Shown: positions 42,002-50,178 of the stretch, in pieces
Position numbering within the stretch: the first letter of the stretch is position 1
Layout: each line of letters begins with the position of its first letter
DNA from: PALSA-129 sp050014595
GTDB lineage: Bacteria > Acidobacteriota > Terriglobia > Bryobacterales > Bryobacteraceae
Length of the DNA stretch: 64,000 nucleotides
Reading direction: 5' to 3'
Assembly: GCA_050014595.1 (NCBI GenBank)
Contig: JBEKDA010000002.1
Span: 1-64,000 of the forward strand
The notes under the pieces: generated by a model
Databases searched by the model: none
What the model saw: the letters and a program-made list of their open reading frames with translations, nothing else
Told to the model about the DNA's origin: nothing
Position numbers and translations under genes: made by a program

Positions 42002-42919
42002 ATGAAGCGGGCCGGATGGCTGGCGCTCGGGCTGGCCTTGGCGCTGTGGGCGCAGGAGACGGTGTTCCGGACGGGAGTGTCGCTGGTGCGCGTGGACGCC
42101 CAGGTGACGGACGGAACCAAGGGCATCGACCACCTCGAAAAAGAGGATTTCCTGGTGAAGGACAACGGGGTGGAGCAGCCGATTCTGTACTGCTCGCAGG
42201 AAGACCAGGCGATGGACATCCTGCTGCTGTTCGACAGCAGCGGTAGCATGGCGCCGGCCATTCGGCGGGTGGCGGCGTCGGCGCACACGGCGCTCATGGA
42301 GCTGCACCAGGGCGACCGCGTCGCGGTGGCGAACTTCAATACGGATGGGTGGCTGATCGGCGGGTTCGACAAGGACCTGAGGGAAGTCGAGACCACCGTG
42401 GGGCGCGTGGTGGATCTGCGGTATGGCGGCGGGACGCACATTCTCTCGTCGGTGTACGATGCGGCGACTTACTTTGTGAAGAGCGCCGACCCGCGCCACC
42501 GGCACGCCATGCTGATCTTCACGGACGACGACGGGCAGCCTTCGATGAGCGAGCGCCGCGTGGTGAACCACCTGTGGGAGAGCGACATCATGCTGTGCGG
42601 CCTGGTCATCGAGACGCCGGATTCGCGGCGGCACCGGCTGGCGGGATCGCCCATGGGAACCGAGGCCATGCTGGGAGTGGCGGCGAAAACCGGCGGCGAG
42701 ACGGTGAATGCGGACGACCCGGGCCACGCTTTCCGCGAGATGCTGCATCGCATGCGCATGCGGTACAGCATTTACTACCAGATGCCGGCGGGGAGGGCGG
42801 GATCGTCGCGCGAAGTGCTGCTGCAGTTGAGCGCGCGGGCGAAGGCCAGGTACCCGGCCGGGCAGGTGCTGGCGCGCAAGGGGTATCTGATTCCGAAAGT
42901 GCCGGTGGTTTCGCGATAA
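42002..42919 (+). CDS. VWFA-related secreted protein (TIGR03436 type)
   Basis: A 305-residue protein: short signal (1-18), an N-terminal segment FRTGVSLVRVDAQVTDGTKG with LEKEDFLVKDNGVEQ typical of the Acidobacterial TIGR03436 family, then a von Willebrand A domain with MIDAS motif DSSGSM. IYYQMPAGRAGSSREVLLQLS closes the family pattern. Function unknown; such proteins probably bind metal and partner proteins outside the cell. CATACT lies upstream of the ATG, with no good ribosome binding site. Confidence 0.92.
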   Translation: MKRAGWLALGLALALWAQETVFRTGVSLVRVDAQVTDGTKGIDHLEKEDFLVKDNGVEQPILYCSQEDQAMDILLLFDSSGSMAPAIRRVAASAHTALMELHQGDRVAVANFNTDGWLIGGFDKDLREVETTVGRVVDLRYGGGTHILSSVYDAATYFVKSADPRHRHAMLIFTDDDGQPSMSERRVVNHLWESDIMLCGLVIETPDSRRHRLAGSPMGTEAMLGVAAKTGGETVNADDPGHAFREMLHRMRMRYSIYYQMPAGRAGSSREVLLQLSARAKARYPAGQVLARKGYLIPKVPVVSR

Positions 42920-42971
42920 GTCTCCGATGCGAGCCGTTCCTCTGCGCTCTCAGGTTTTGACCTTGCTTCTG

Positions 42972-42991
42972 TTTTTCTCCGCGTCTCCGCG
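42972..42991 (-). repeat. Second copy of the GCGGAGAC repeat (inverted)
   Basis: Reverse complement of the motif at 15011-15040. Lies in the gap before the PfkB-family kinase. Confidence 0.55.
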
Positions 42992-43047
42992 TTGAATAAG
43001 ACAGTTTGTGCCAGGAAACTGATGCCCCCATGCCACAATAAGTGTGG

Positions 43048-44007
43048 ATGACGAATTTCGATGTGGTGGGCGTCGGGCTGAATGCTACCGACACCGTCTT
43101 GATTGTGCCGCACTTCCCGGCTTATGCCGGAAAAGCGCCGTACGAACGCGAGTTTGTGAGCACGGGAGGGCAGGTAGCCAGCGCCATGGTGGCGTGCGCG
43201 CGGCTGGGGCTGCGGACGCGGTACATCGGAGTCATTGGGGACGATGAGCGCGGGCGTATCCAGTGGGATAGCTTGCAGGGCACGGGCGTCGATCTGGAGT
43301 TTGTGGAGCTGCGCCAAGGCTGCCCGAATCAATCGGCGTACATCATTATCGACCGGTCGACCGGGGAACGGACAATTCTGTGGAAGCACGATGAGTGCTT
43401 GCGGATCGATCCGGCGCGCATCGATGAGAAGCGGATTGACGGCGCGCGGCTGCTGCTGATCGACGGGCACGACACGGATGCGGTGGCGCGGGCGGCGGAG
43501 ATTGCGAGAGCGCGCGGGATTCCGGTGGTGGTGGACGTGGACACGGTCTACCACGGATTCGAGCGAGTACTGCCGAACATGGACTACCTGGTGGCGAGCG
43601 CGGAATTTCCGAAGGGCTGGACGGGACTGGCGGACCCCTTCGACGCGTTGGAGGCGCTGCAGAAGGAATATGGAATGAGGGTGGCAGCCATGACGCTGGG
43701 AGCGCACGGCTCACTGGCGCGGGCGGATGGGCGGTTTTATTATGCGCCGGCCTACGTGGTGAATTGCGTGGACACCACCGGCGCGGGGGACGTGTTTCAC
43801 GGGGCGTTTTGCTATGCTGTTTTAAAGGGTATGCCGATGCTGGAAATACTGGAGTTTTCCAACGCCATGGCGGCGCTCAACTGCACGGCCTACGGCGCCC
43901 GCGGGGGAATCAGCGGACTGGAAGCCATCCGCGGGCTGATGGAACGCGCCGAACGGCGGCGCCACCCCGATATCGCGCCGCGCGCCGCCGGATACGCCGT
44001 CACGTAA
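43048..44007 (+). CDS. PfkB-family carbohydrate kinase
   Basis: A 319-residue sugar kinase of the ribokinase fold: VVGVGLNATDTVLIVPHFP, a glycine-rich GGQVASAMVACARLGL, and the C-terminal signature DTTGAGDVFHGAFCYA with the catalytic Asp. The substrate may be a sugar, sugar phosphate or nucleoside. ATG at 43048 is used; a GTG six bases earlier is equally open. It begins a four-gene head-to-tail run (PfkB, rhomboid, glutaredoxin, BshB1-like) with no gaps larger than a few bases. Confidence 0.9.
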   Translation: MTNFDVVGVGLNATDTVLIVPHFPAYAGKAPYEREFVSTGGQVASAMVACARLGLRTRYIGVIGDDERGRIQWDSLQGTGVDLEFVELRQGCPNQSAYIIIDRSTGERTILWKHDECLRIDPARIDEKRIDGARLLLIDGHDTDAVARAAEIARARGIPVVVDVDTVYHGFERVLPNMDYLVASAEFPKGWTGLADPFDALEALQKEYGMRVAAMTLGAHGSLARADGRFYYAPAYVVNCVDTTGAGDVFHGAFCYAVLKGMPMLEILEFSNAMAALNCTAYGARGGISGLEAIRGLMERAERRRHPDIAPRAAGYAVT

Positions 44008-44682
44008 ATGTTCCCCATTCCCATCAAAGTCACGCAGCCGAGCTACTCGCGGCCGGTGGTCACGGTGTTGCTGATTGTGGCCAACATCCTGGTTTTTCTG
44101 CACGAATTCTGGCTGCAGATTTCGGAGCCGTATTCGTTCCACTACTTCATGGCGCTGTACAGCCTGCGGCCCGCGTACTTCCATTGGGAGAACGTGTTTA
44201 CCTCGATGTTTCTGCACGCGGGGTGGATCCACGTGCTGGGGAACATGCTGTTCCTGTGGGTATTCGGCGATAACGTGGAAGACATTCTGGGGCACGGCAA
44301 ATTCCTGCTGTTCTACCTGCTGTGCGGGACGGTGGCGGCGATGACGCAGTTCATGATCGACCCATCGTCAACGGTGCCGATTGTGGGGGCGAGCGGAGCG
44401 ATCGCCGGCGTGATGGGCGCGTACCTGGTGAAGTTTCCCCATTCCAACGTGAAGATGGTGGCGTGGCTCCTGTTGATTTTCACCTTCGACCTGCCGGCGT
44501 GGTTATTGCTGATCTACTGGTTTGGGATTCAGCTATTGGGAGGGCTGGGGAGCGCGCCGGAAGCGTCGACGGGCGGCACGGCATTCTTCGCGCACGTGGG
44601 CGGTTTTATCGCCGGGATCGTGCTGGTGCGGACCATGGGCACGCGCGAGCGCTACTGGCGGCGGCGCGATCTTTCCTGGTAA
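44008..44682 (+). CDS. Rhomboid-family intramembrane serine protease
   Basis: A 224-residue protein with six or so membrane helices. HAGWIHVLGNMLFLWVFGDN is the family H/N motif, the catalytic Ser lies in VGASGAIAGVMGAY and the partner His in FFAHVGGFIAG. All three family landmarks are present, so it should be active. It starts directly after the PfkB stop codon. Substrate unknown. Confidence 0.93.
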   Translation: MFPIPIKVTQPSYSRPVVTVLLIVANILVFLHEFWLQISEPYSFHYFMALYSLRPAYFHWENVFTSMFLHAGWIHVLGNMLFLWVFGDNVEDILGHGKFLLFYLLCGTVAAMTQFMIDPSSTVPIVGASGAIAGVMGAYLVKFPHSNVKMVAWLLLIFTFDLPAWLLLIYWFGIQLLGGLGSAPEASTGGTAFFAHVGGFIAGIVLVRTMGTRERYWRRRDLSW

Positions 44683-44940
44683 ATGAAGCCACTGGTCACC
44701 TTGTATACGCGTGCCGGCTGCCACCTGTGCGAAGAGGCCAAGCGGGTGATTGAGGCGGCGCGCGGGCGCGCGGATTTCGACTACCAGGAAGTGGACATCG
44801 ATGGCGATGATGGCGATCGAGAGCTGCGGCGCCGGTACAACGAGGAAGTGCCGGTGATCGCCATCAACGGCGTGAAGGCCTTCAAGTACCGTGTGGAGGC
44901 CAAAGAGTTGCTGAAGAAACTGGAGGCGCGAGATCGATAG
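44683..44940 (+). CDS. Glutaredoxin-like thiol protein
   Basis: An 85-residue thioredoxin-fold protein with active site CHLC in YTRAGCHLCEEAKRV and the cis-Pro in EEVPVIAING. DUF836/glutaredoxin-like size. It directly follows the rhomboid gene and precedes the BshB1-like gene by two bases, which suggests a link to low-molecular-weight thiol metabolism. Confidence 0.9.
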   Translation: MKPLVTLYTRAGCHLCEEAKRVIEAARGRADFDYQEVDIDGDDGDRELRRRYNEEVPVIAINGVKAFKYRVEAKELLKKLEARDR

Positions 44941-44942
44941 CC

Positions 44943-45659
44943 ATGATGACGAGCGTGGACGTGTTGGCGATGGCGGCGCATCCCGATGACGTGGAGCAGA
45001 CCTGCGGCGGAACGCTGATCCGCGCGGCGGAAGCGGGATACCGCACGGGAGTGCTGGACCTGACGGCGGGCGATATGGGGACGCGCGGGACGCCCGAGCT
45101 GCGCATCGAGGAATCGGAGACGGCGGCCCGGCACATGCTGCTGGCATGGCGCGGCAACGTGCGTTTTCCGGACGCGCGGCTCGAAAACACGCTGACCGCG
45201 CGCATGACGCTGGCGGTGAAGATTCGCGAGCTGAAACCGCGGGTGGTGATTCTGCCCTACTGGATGGGGCGGCATCCGGACCACTATCGCTGCGCGGAGA
45301 TGGGATACGAAGCCTGCTTCCTGGCGGGGCTGAAAAAGCTGGACGAGTATTCCGAGCCGCATCGGCCGCAGAAGATTCTGTATGCCAGCCTGTATGCCGA
45401 TGTGAAGCCGTCGTTCATCGTGGACATCAGCGCGCAGTTCGAGCGGCGCATGACGGCGCTGCTGAGCTACGTGTCGCAGTACGGAAACACGGCCGAGGGA
45501 GGCGACCTTTTCCCGCAGGAAGGGGAAATCCGTGAGCGGCTGGCGGCCATCGCGCGGTTTTACGGCAACCAGATCGGCGTCAAGTATGGCGAGCCGTTCG
45601 TGGTAAAAGAGGCCATCGAAATTGAGGATGTGGTGGCCATGAAGGGGCGGTCGATCTAG
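44943..45659 (+). CDS. bshB1: BshB1-like N-acetylglucosaminyl-malate deacetylase (bacillithiol biosynthesis)
   Basis: A 238-residue LmbE/PIG-L family deacetylase. The zinc motif AHPDD is at 12-16, GTRGTPELRIEESETAARHM resembles BshB1, and the metal ligand His is in GRHPDHY. BshB1 removes the acetyl group from GlcNAc-malate in bacillithiol synthesis. bshA and bshC are not in the window, so a different LmbE substrate is possible, but the specific motif favours BshB1. It starts two bases after the glutaredoxin-like gene. Confidence 0.88.
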   Translation: MMTSVDVLAMAAHPDDVEQTCGGTLIRAAEAGYRTGVLDLTAGDMGTRGTPELRIEESETAARHMLLAWRGNVRFPDARLENTLTARMTLAVKIRELKPRVVILPYWMGRHPDHYRCAEMGYEACFLAGLKKLDEYSEPHRPQKILYASLYADVKPSFIVDISAQFERRMTALLSYVSQYGNTAEGGDLFPQEGEIRERLAAIARFYGNQIGVKYGEPFVVKEAIEIEDVVAMKGRSI

Positions 45660-45760
45660 GGAGGCTCCGTGCGGGCGCTTAAGTCTCTGATCACCGGGTC
45701 GTGTCGATACCGGCTGATCCCGTTGGTCTGGTAAGCCGGCGCTCCGGGCTGCCCCTTTGG

Positions 45761-45766
45761 TATACT
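45761..45766 (+). promoter_or_regulatory. TATACT -10 placing transcription start on the next ATG
   Basis: TATACT ends exactly 7 bases before the ATG at 45773. This geometry predicts a leaderless mRNA for the glyoxalase-fold protein. Confidence 0.4.
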
Positions 45767-45772
45767 GCCGCC

Positions 45773-46558
45773 ATGGCAAACATCGATCGCTACTCGCCGG
45801 GATCTTTTTGCTGGTTCGAGCTGGGCACCACGGACCAGAACGCGGCCAAGAGTTTCTACCAATCCCTGTTCGGCTGGGGCGCGGATGACATGCCGATGGG
45901 GCCGGAAGGCGTCTACAGCATGTTCACGCTGGAAGGGCGCAATACGGGCGCCGCATACACGTTGATGGCGGAAATGCGGGCGCACGGAGTTCCGCCGCAT
46001 TGGGCCATCTACATCGCGGTGGACAGCGCCGACGATGCAGCCGCCAAGGCAGTGAAGGCCGGCGGCACGCTGCTCAAGGGGCCCTTCGACGTGTTTGACG
46101 TGGGGCGCCTGGCGGTGGTGAAGGACCCGGCCGGAGCGGTCTTTAACGCCTGGCAGGAGAAACGGCCCCACAGCAATGGCATTTCGGGAGTGCCGGGCAC
46201 TTTCTGCTGGGCCGACCTGTGCACGCGCGATGTGGAAGCGGCCGCCAGGTTCTATAGCGAAGTATTTGGCTGGCAGATCACCAAAGGCGAGAACGACAAT
46301 TCCGGATACCTGCACATCAAGAACGGCGAGGCATTCATCGGCGGCATCCCTCCGGCGCAGTTTCTGCCTCCCAATGTGCCACCACACTGGATGCTCTATT
46401 TCTACGTCACCGACGTGGACGCTTCGACGAAGCAGTTGCAGGAACTCGGCGGCACGGTGCACATGGGACCGATGACGATGGAGAAGGTGGGACGGATGTC
46501 GGTGGTGGCCGATGGGCAGGGCGCCAGCTTCGCGCTGTTCACGCCCGAGCCGCATTAA
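45773..46558 (+). CDS. VOC (glyoxalase-fold) protein, two domains
   Basis: A 261-residue protein of two related VOC domains: FCWFELGTTDQNAAKSFYQS in the first half and FCWADLCTRDVEAAARFYSE in the second, both followed by an FGW and a beta-alpha-beta pattern. It resembles the CFP30B/Rv0577-type proteins. Metal binding and enzyme activity are uncertain. ATG at 45773 is used because the family begins at this point and TATACT lies 7 bases upstream. Confidence 0.9.
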   Translation: MANIDRYSPGSFCWFELGTTDQNAAKSFYQSLFGWGADDMPMGPEGVYSMFTLEGRNTGAAYTLMAEMRAHGVPPHWAIYIAVDSADDAAAKAVKAGGTLLKGPFDVFDVGRLAVVKDPAGAVFNAWQEKRPHSNGISGVPGTFCWADLCTRDVEAAARFYSEVFGWQITKGENDNSGYLHIKNGEAFIGGIPPAQFLPPNVPPHWMLYFYVTDVDASTKQLQELGGTVHMGPMTMEKVGRMSVVADGQGASFALFTPEPH

Positions 46559-46571
46559 GGAGCCGACGGAC

Positions 46572-46597
46572 AAACCGACCCAGATCTGGGTCGGTTT
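46572..46597. terminator. Perfect 26-bp palindrome, likely two-way terminator
   Basis: AAACCGACCCAGA followed directly by its reverse complement, with an adjacent T run. It lies 13 bases after the VOC stop codon and between convergent genes. A weaker relative, GACCCA-CATA-TGGGTC, lies at about 46628-46643. Confidence 0.75.
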
Positions 46598-46646
46598 TGG
46601 ACGCAAACAAAAGAGTTAGCCGCTAAACCGACCCACATATGGGTCA

Positions 46647-46853
46647 CTAATGGCCAACTTCGGCTATGCGCTGATCGCGGCGCACAATCCAGTAAAGGAT
46701 TGCGCCGATGATGTGCGCGAAGACGATGATGATGATCCAGACCACCTTGTTGTTGCCGGTTTCGGGCTCGTTGCTAGCGCAGTCGACCAGCATCCAGACC
46801 CAGAAGCCGAAGCAGGCGATCATCAGGGGAAGCAGGATAGCGAGGAAGGTCAT
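46647..46853 (-). CDS. PLD nuclease N-terminal-domain membrane protein
   Basis: A 68-residue protein with two membrane helices: LAILLPLMIACFGFWVWMLV, then a short loop DCASNEPETGNNK, then VVWIIIIVFAHIIGAILYWI, ending in RRD. This is the PLDc_N pattern, normally the membrane part of cardiolipin synthases but here on its own. Function of the isolated form is unknown. Confidence 0.85.
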   Translation of the reverse strand: MTFLAILLPLMIACFGFWVWMLVDCASNEPETGNNKVVWIIIIVFAHIIGAILYWIVRRDQRIAEVGH

Positions 46854-46902
46854 GGGTTCTCAGATTCCGGTATAGACGATTTCATGGCGCGAAGCAATGG
46901 GG

Positions 46903-48039
46903 CTATGCGGACCGCCGCAGCCGGCGCCATCCAAAACGCGCGGCCAGGAGAAGGCCGGCCCAGAGCAAGAAGCTGGGGCCATAGGAAACCATGAAAAGGG
47001 CGACATTCACGACACCTGCGGCCATGGTTCGGTAGCCTCCCACGGCAGCGTTGCGAAAACGCGCCAACGTGGAATCCGGCACGATTTGAAGCTCTGCTTT
47101 GTAGTCTTCCGACACGGTCAGGGTGAGCGTACCGAAGCTTACCTGGTTCAGCAGAGTTTTTTTCTCCGCCTCCATGCCTTCGATTTCACCGCGGACGCGG
47201 CCGATCTCCACCTCCACGGCCAGGACATCCGACAGCTTGCCGGTTCGATCGCGGAGAAGCTCGGTCAAGCGCTGCTCGGTATTACGGGCGTTCGAGAGGC
47301 GCGCCTCCAGGTCGATGTATTGGTGGGTCACTTCCTCGCCGCTTTGCGACTCCGCTTCCACGCGGCCGAGTTTCTTGAGTTCAGCCATGGCGGCATCCAG
47401 ATGATCGGCCGGCACGCGCAAAGTTGCGGTCAAAGTGCGGCTGCCAGCGGTGGGTGAGTTGACGTTCAACTCGCCGGCATAGCCGCCGTGGCGCCTCAGG
47501 ATGTCTTCGAGAGCAGCGCGCACCTGGTCGAAGTCGCGGGCGACGAGCGTGAGCTGCGCGGTGCGTACGATCATGGGGCCGTTGGGAAGCGGCGTGGAGC
47601 TTTCGGCTTGTGGGGGCGCCGGCGACGCGGCAGGCTCTTTGCCGCGAATTCTATCAACAGCAATGCCGAGAGAGGAGTCTTCCGCCCGCATGAGGCGCGT
47701 CGGCTTGTTTGCAATCGGCACTACCAACACCACCGCCAGGACGGCGGCTGCCAGGCCCAGAGCCCAAGGTGTCCAACGGCGATTCCAGGGGAGATGCAGC
47801 CTCTTCGGCCAGCTCGCGGGAGCGGGTGGTTCGACGGCGGCGGACGGCGCCTTGAGTCCTTCCGGCGGCTGCACTTCCCAGGCCATCAGTTTGTGGGAGA
47901 CGGACTGAAGATCGGCGGCGAGGCGCTGGCACTCGCGGCAGCGCTCGAGATGATCGGCGGCGGCGGCGGCGCGATCGGGCAACAGCTCGCCATCCACGTA
48001 GGCCATCAGCTCTTCCGGTTCGATGGGATGGTTCGTCAT
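46903..48039 (-). CDS. Anti-sigma factor fused to a DUF4349 domain
   Basis: A 378-residue protein. Residues 1-60 form a zinc-finger anti-sigma domain (LMAYVDGELLPDRAAAAADH, HLERCRECQRLA with the HxxxCxxC motif). A membrane helix follows at about 100-120, then a DUF4349 periplasmic domain (RTAQLTLVARDFDQVRAALE, YIDLEARLSNARNTEQRLTE, a coiled coil) and a C-terminal membrane helix. It begins one base after the ECF sigma factor gene and probably holds that sigma factor at the membrane. DUF4349 may be the sensor. Confidence 0.88.
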   Translation of the reverse strand: MTNHPIEPEELMAYVDGELLPDRAAAAADHLERCRECQRLAADLQSVSHKLMAWEVQPPEGLKAPSAAVEPPAPASWPKRLHLPWNRRWTPWALGLAAAVLAVVLVVPIANKPTRLMRAEDSSLGIAVDRIRGKEPAASPAPPQAESSTPLPNGPMIVRTAQLTLVARDFDQVRAALEDILRRHGGYAGELNVNSPTAGSRTLTATLRVPADHLDAAMAELKKLGRVEAESQSGEEVTHQYIDLEARLSNARNTEQRLTELLRDRTGKLSDVLAVEVEIGRVRGEIEGMEAEKKTLLNQVSFGTLTLTVSEDYKAELQIVPDSTLARFRNAAVGGYRTMAAGVVNVALFMVSYGPSFLLWAGLLLAARFGWRRLRRSA

Positions 48040-48040
48040 T

Positions 48041-48577
48041 TCAGGCCTCCTCCGGCGGACGGTTTTCATTCGCCGCCACCGGCTGCAGGTAGTTCTTGAG
48101 CGCCAGGCGCGAGCGAAACAGCCGGGAGCGAACCGTGTTCACCGGAAGGCGCTGCAGATCCGCAATCTCGGCGTAGCTGAGCTGCTCGAACTCGCGCAGC
48201 ATCAGAATCTCGCGCTCCAACGGTTCGAGTTTTTGGAGGGCTTGCCGTACCCATAGCGACTGGTCGCCATGATCGGGCGCGCTGGGTTCCGACTGCACGG
48301 GAAGGGCCTCGCGAGTCTGTTTCCGGCGTTCGACGGCCACTAGTTTGAGGGCGATGGCGTACAGGTAGGTCCGGACGAGCGATCTTGGCTCGTAGCGGGC
48401 GGTCGAGCGGATCACGGCAAGGAAGGTTTCCTGAGTGAGATCCTCGGCGCGGGAGTTGCTCCCCAGGCGCCGCCGGAAAAAGCCATAGAGCGGTTCCCGA
48501 TAACGCGCAAACAGCTCCTCGAAAGCCTCGCGCGAGCCGCGCTGGAATTCGAGCATCAAGGCCTCATCGCTGGTCAT
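48041..48577 (-). CDS. ECF-type RNA polymerase sigma factor
   Basis: A 178-residue sigma-70 family factor. Region 2 at 10-80 (FEELFARYREPLYGFFRRRL, AEDLTQETFLAVIRS) and region 4 at 110-165 (LEPLEREILMLREFEQLSYA, RLPVNTVRSRLFRSRLAL). No regulatory extension. The anti-sigma gene follows immediately. Target promoters unknown. Confidence 0.95.
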   Translation of the reverse strand: MTSDEALMLEFQRGSREAFEELFARYREPLYGFFRRRLGSNSRAEDLTQETFLAVIRSTARYEPRSLVRTYLYAIALKLVAVERRKQTREALPVQSEPSAPDHGDQSLWVRQALQKLEPLEREILMLREFEQLSYAEIADLQRLPVNTVRSRLFRSRLALKNYLQPVAANENRPPEEA

Positions 48578-48661
48578 GGCGGCCTACCCAACCCTCTCAC
48601 TACCTGTAATGCGGGAAGCAGGCAAAAAGTTCCCTGCGGCGCACAGTTATGATGAAAAGGA

Positions 48662-49582
48662 ATGGCGCAAATTCTGGATGGAAATCGCGTTCGCGATGAG
48701 ATCAAGAGCGAATTGAAGCCGCGGGTGGAGGCGTTGGCGGCGGCCGGCCGGCCGCCGGGCCTGGCGGTGGTGCTGGCGGGAAATAACCCGGCATCGGAGA
48801 TTTACGTTCGCAATAAAATTAAAGCCTGCCGCGACTTGGGAATCTATTCGGAAAGCATCACGCCGGCCGGTACGGTGTCGACCGAGGAAATGCTGGAGGT
48901 GGTGGGCAGGCTGAACGGGCGCGCGGATATCGACGGCATCCTGGTGCAGCTTCCGCTGCCGCGGCAGGTGGATACCAAGCGAATTCTGCTGGCGGTAGAA
49001 CCGGCCAAAGACGTGGATGGGTTTCATCCCTGCAACGTGGGGAGGCTGGTGGCGGGGTTGCCGGGGCCGCGGGCGTGCACGCCGGCGGGGATTCTGGAGC
49101 TGCTCAAGCGGTACGGGATCGAAATTGCGGGGAAACGGGCGGTGGTGGTGGGGCGCAGCGATATTGTGGGGAAGCCGGTGGCGTTCATGCTGCTGCACGA
49201 GCACGCCACGGTGACGATATGCCATTCGAAGACGGCGGACCTGGCGGCGGTGTGCCGGGAAGGCGATATTCTGGTGGCGGCGATGGGCCGGGCGGCCTGG
49301 ATTACGAGGGAATATATCAAGCCCGGAGCGACCGTGATCGATGTAGGGACCAACCGCATCGAAAACCGCGACGAAGCATCGCGAATTTTCCGCCATTCCG
49401 CCGATAGAATGGGCATGTTCGACAAACGCGGCAGTGTGCTGGTGGGCGACGTCGATCCGCTGGACGTGGCCGAGATAGCGGCAGCGTACACGCCGGTTCC
49501 GGGCGGGGTGGGGCCGCTGACGATCGCCATGCTGATGGCGAACACGGTGGCTGCGGCGGAGCGGCGGCCGGGTATATGTTGA
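48662..49582 (+). CDS. folD: Methylenetetrahydrofolate dehydrogenase/cyclohydrolase FolD
   Basis: A 306-residue bifunctional folate enzyme: the catalytic Tyr/Lys in EIYVRNKIKACRDLGI, the motif DGILVQLPLP, PAKDVDGFHPCNVG and GRSDIVGKPVAFML in the NAD(P) domain, and TPVPGGVGPLTIAMLM near the end. Converts methylene-THF to formyl-THF. A -10-like TATGAT ends 9 bases before the ATG. It overlaps coaE by 7 bases. Confidence 0.96.
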   Translation: MAQILDGNRVRDEIKSELKPRVEALAAAGRPPGLAVVLAGNNPASEIYVRNKIKACRDLGIYSESITPAGTVSTEEMLEVVGRLNGRADIDGILVQLPLPRQVDTKRILLAVEPAKDVDGFHPCNVGRLVAGLPGPRACTPAGILELLKRYGIEIAGKRAVVVGRSDIVGKPVAFMLLHEHATVTICHSKTADLAAVCREGDILVAAMGRAAWITREYIKPGATVIDVGTNRIENRDEASRIFRHSADRMGMFDKRGSVLVGDVDPLDVAEIAAAYTPVPGGVGPLTIAMLMANTVAAAERRPGIC

Positions 49583-50178
49583 AAGTGGGCCTCACGGGGG
49601 GACTGGCCTGTGGCAAGACCTTCGTGGGCGAGACGCTGGCGGGGTACGGCTGCCTGCTGATCCAGGCGGATGAGCTGGGACACGCGGCGCTGGAGCCGGG
49701 CGGAGAGGCATACGCGGAGGTGGTGCGGGAATTTGGGCCCGAGATCCTGGACGGAGAGGGGAGAATCGAGCGGCGCGCGCTGGCGGCGCTGGTGTTCGGA
49801 GCGCCGGAGCGGCTGGAGCGGCTGAACCGCCTGGTTCATCCGGCGGTGGTTCGCCGGGAAGACGAGTTGATGGCGGAGTTCCGGGCGCGCGAGCCGCGGG
49901 GAATCGCGGTGGTGGAGGCGGCCATCCTGATCGAGACGGGGAGCTACAAGCGTTATGATCGAATCATACTGGTGGCTTGCCGGGAAGATCAGCAGGTGGA
50001 GCGGGCGCTGCGGCGGGAAGGCGCCCGTGAGGCCGATGTGAGGGCCCGGCTGAGCCGGCAGATGCCGCTCGACGAGAAACGAAAGTATGCCGATTTCGTC
50101 ATAGATACGTCGGGGGAAAAAGAGGATACCGTGCGGCAGACCCGGGCCGCGTATGAAGCTTTACGGAGAATGGAATGA
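49576..50178 (+). CDS. coaE: Dephospho-CoA kinase CoaE
   Basis: A 200-residue kinase. The P-loop is GLTGGLACGKT at 5-15, followed by QADELGHAALEPGGEAYAEV and VVEAAILIETGSYKRYD, with the LID segment RRMP-like region LSRQMPLDEKRKYADFVIDT. Last step of coenzyme A synthesis. It overlaps folD by 7 bases and the htrA-like gene by ATGA. Confidence 0.95.
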   Translation: MLKVGLTGGLACGKTFVGETLAGYGCLLIQADELGHAALEPGGEAYAEVVREFGPEILDGEGRIERRALAALVFGAPERLERLNRLVHPAVVRREDELMAEFRAREPRGIAVVEAAILIETGSYKRYDRIILVACREDQQVERALRREGAREADVRARLSRQMPLDEKRKYADFVIDTSGEKEDTVRQTRAAYEALRRME

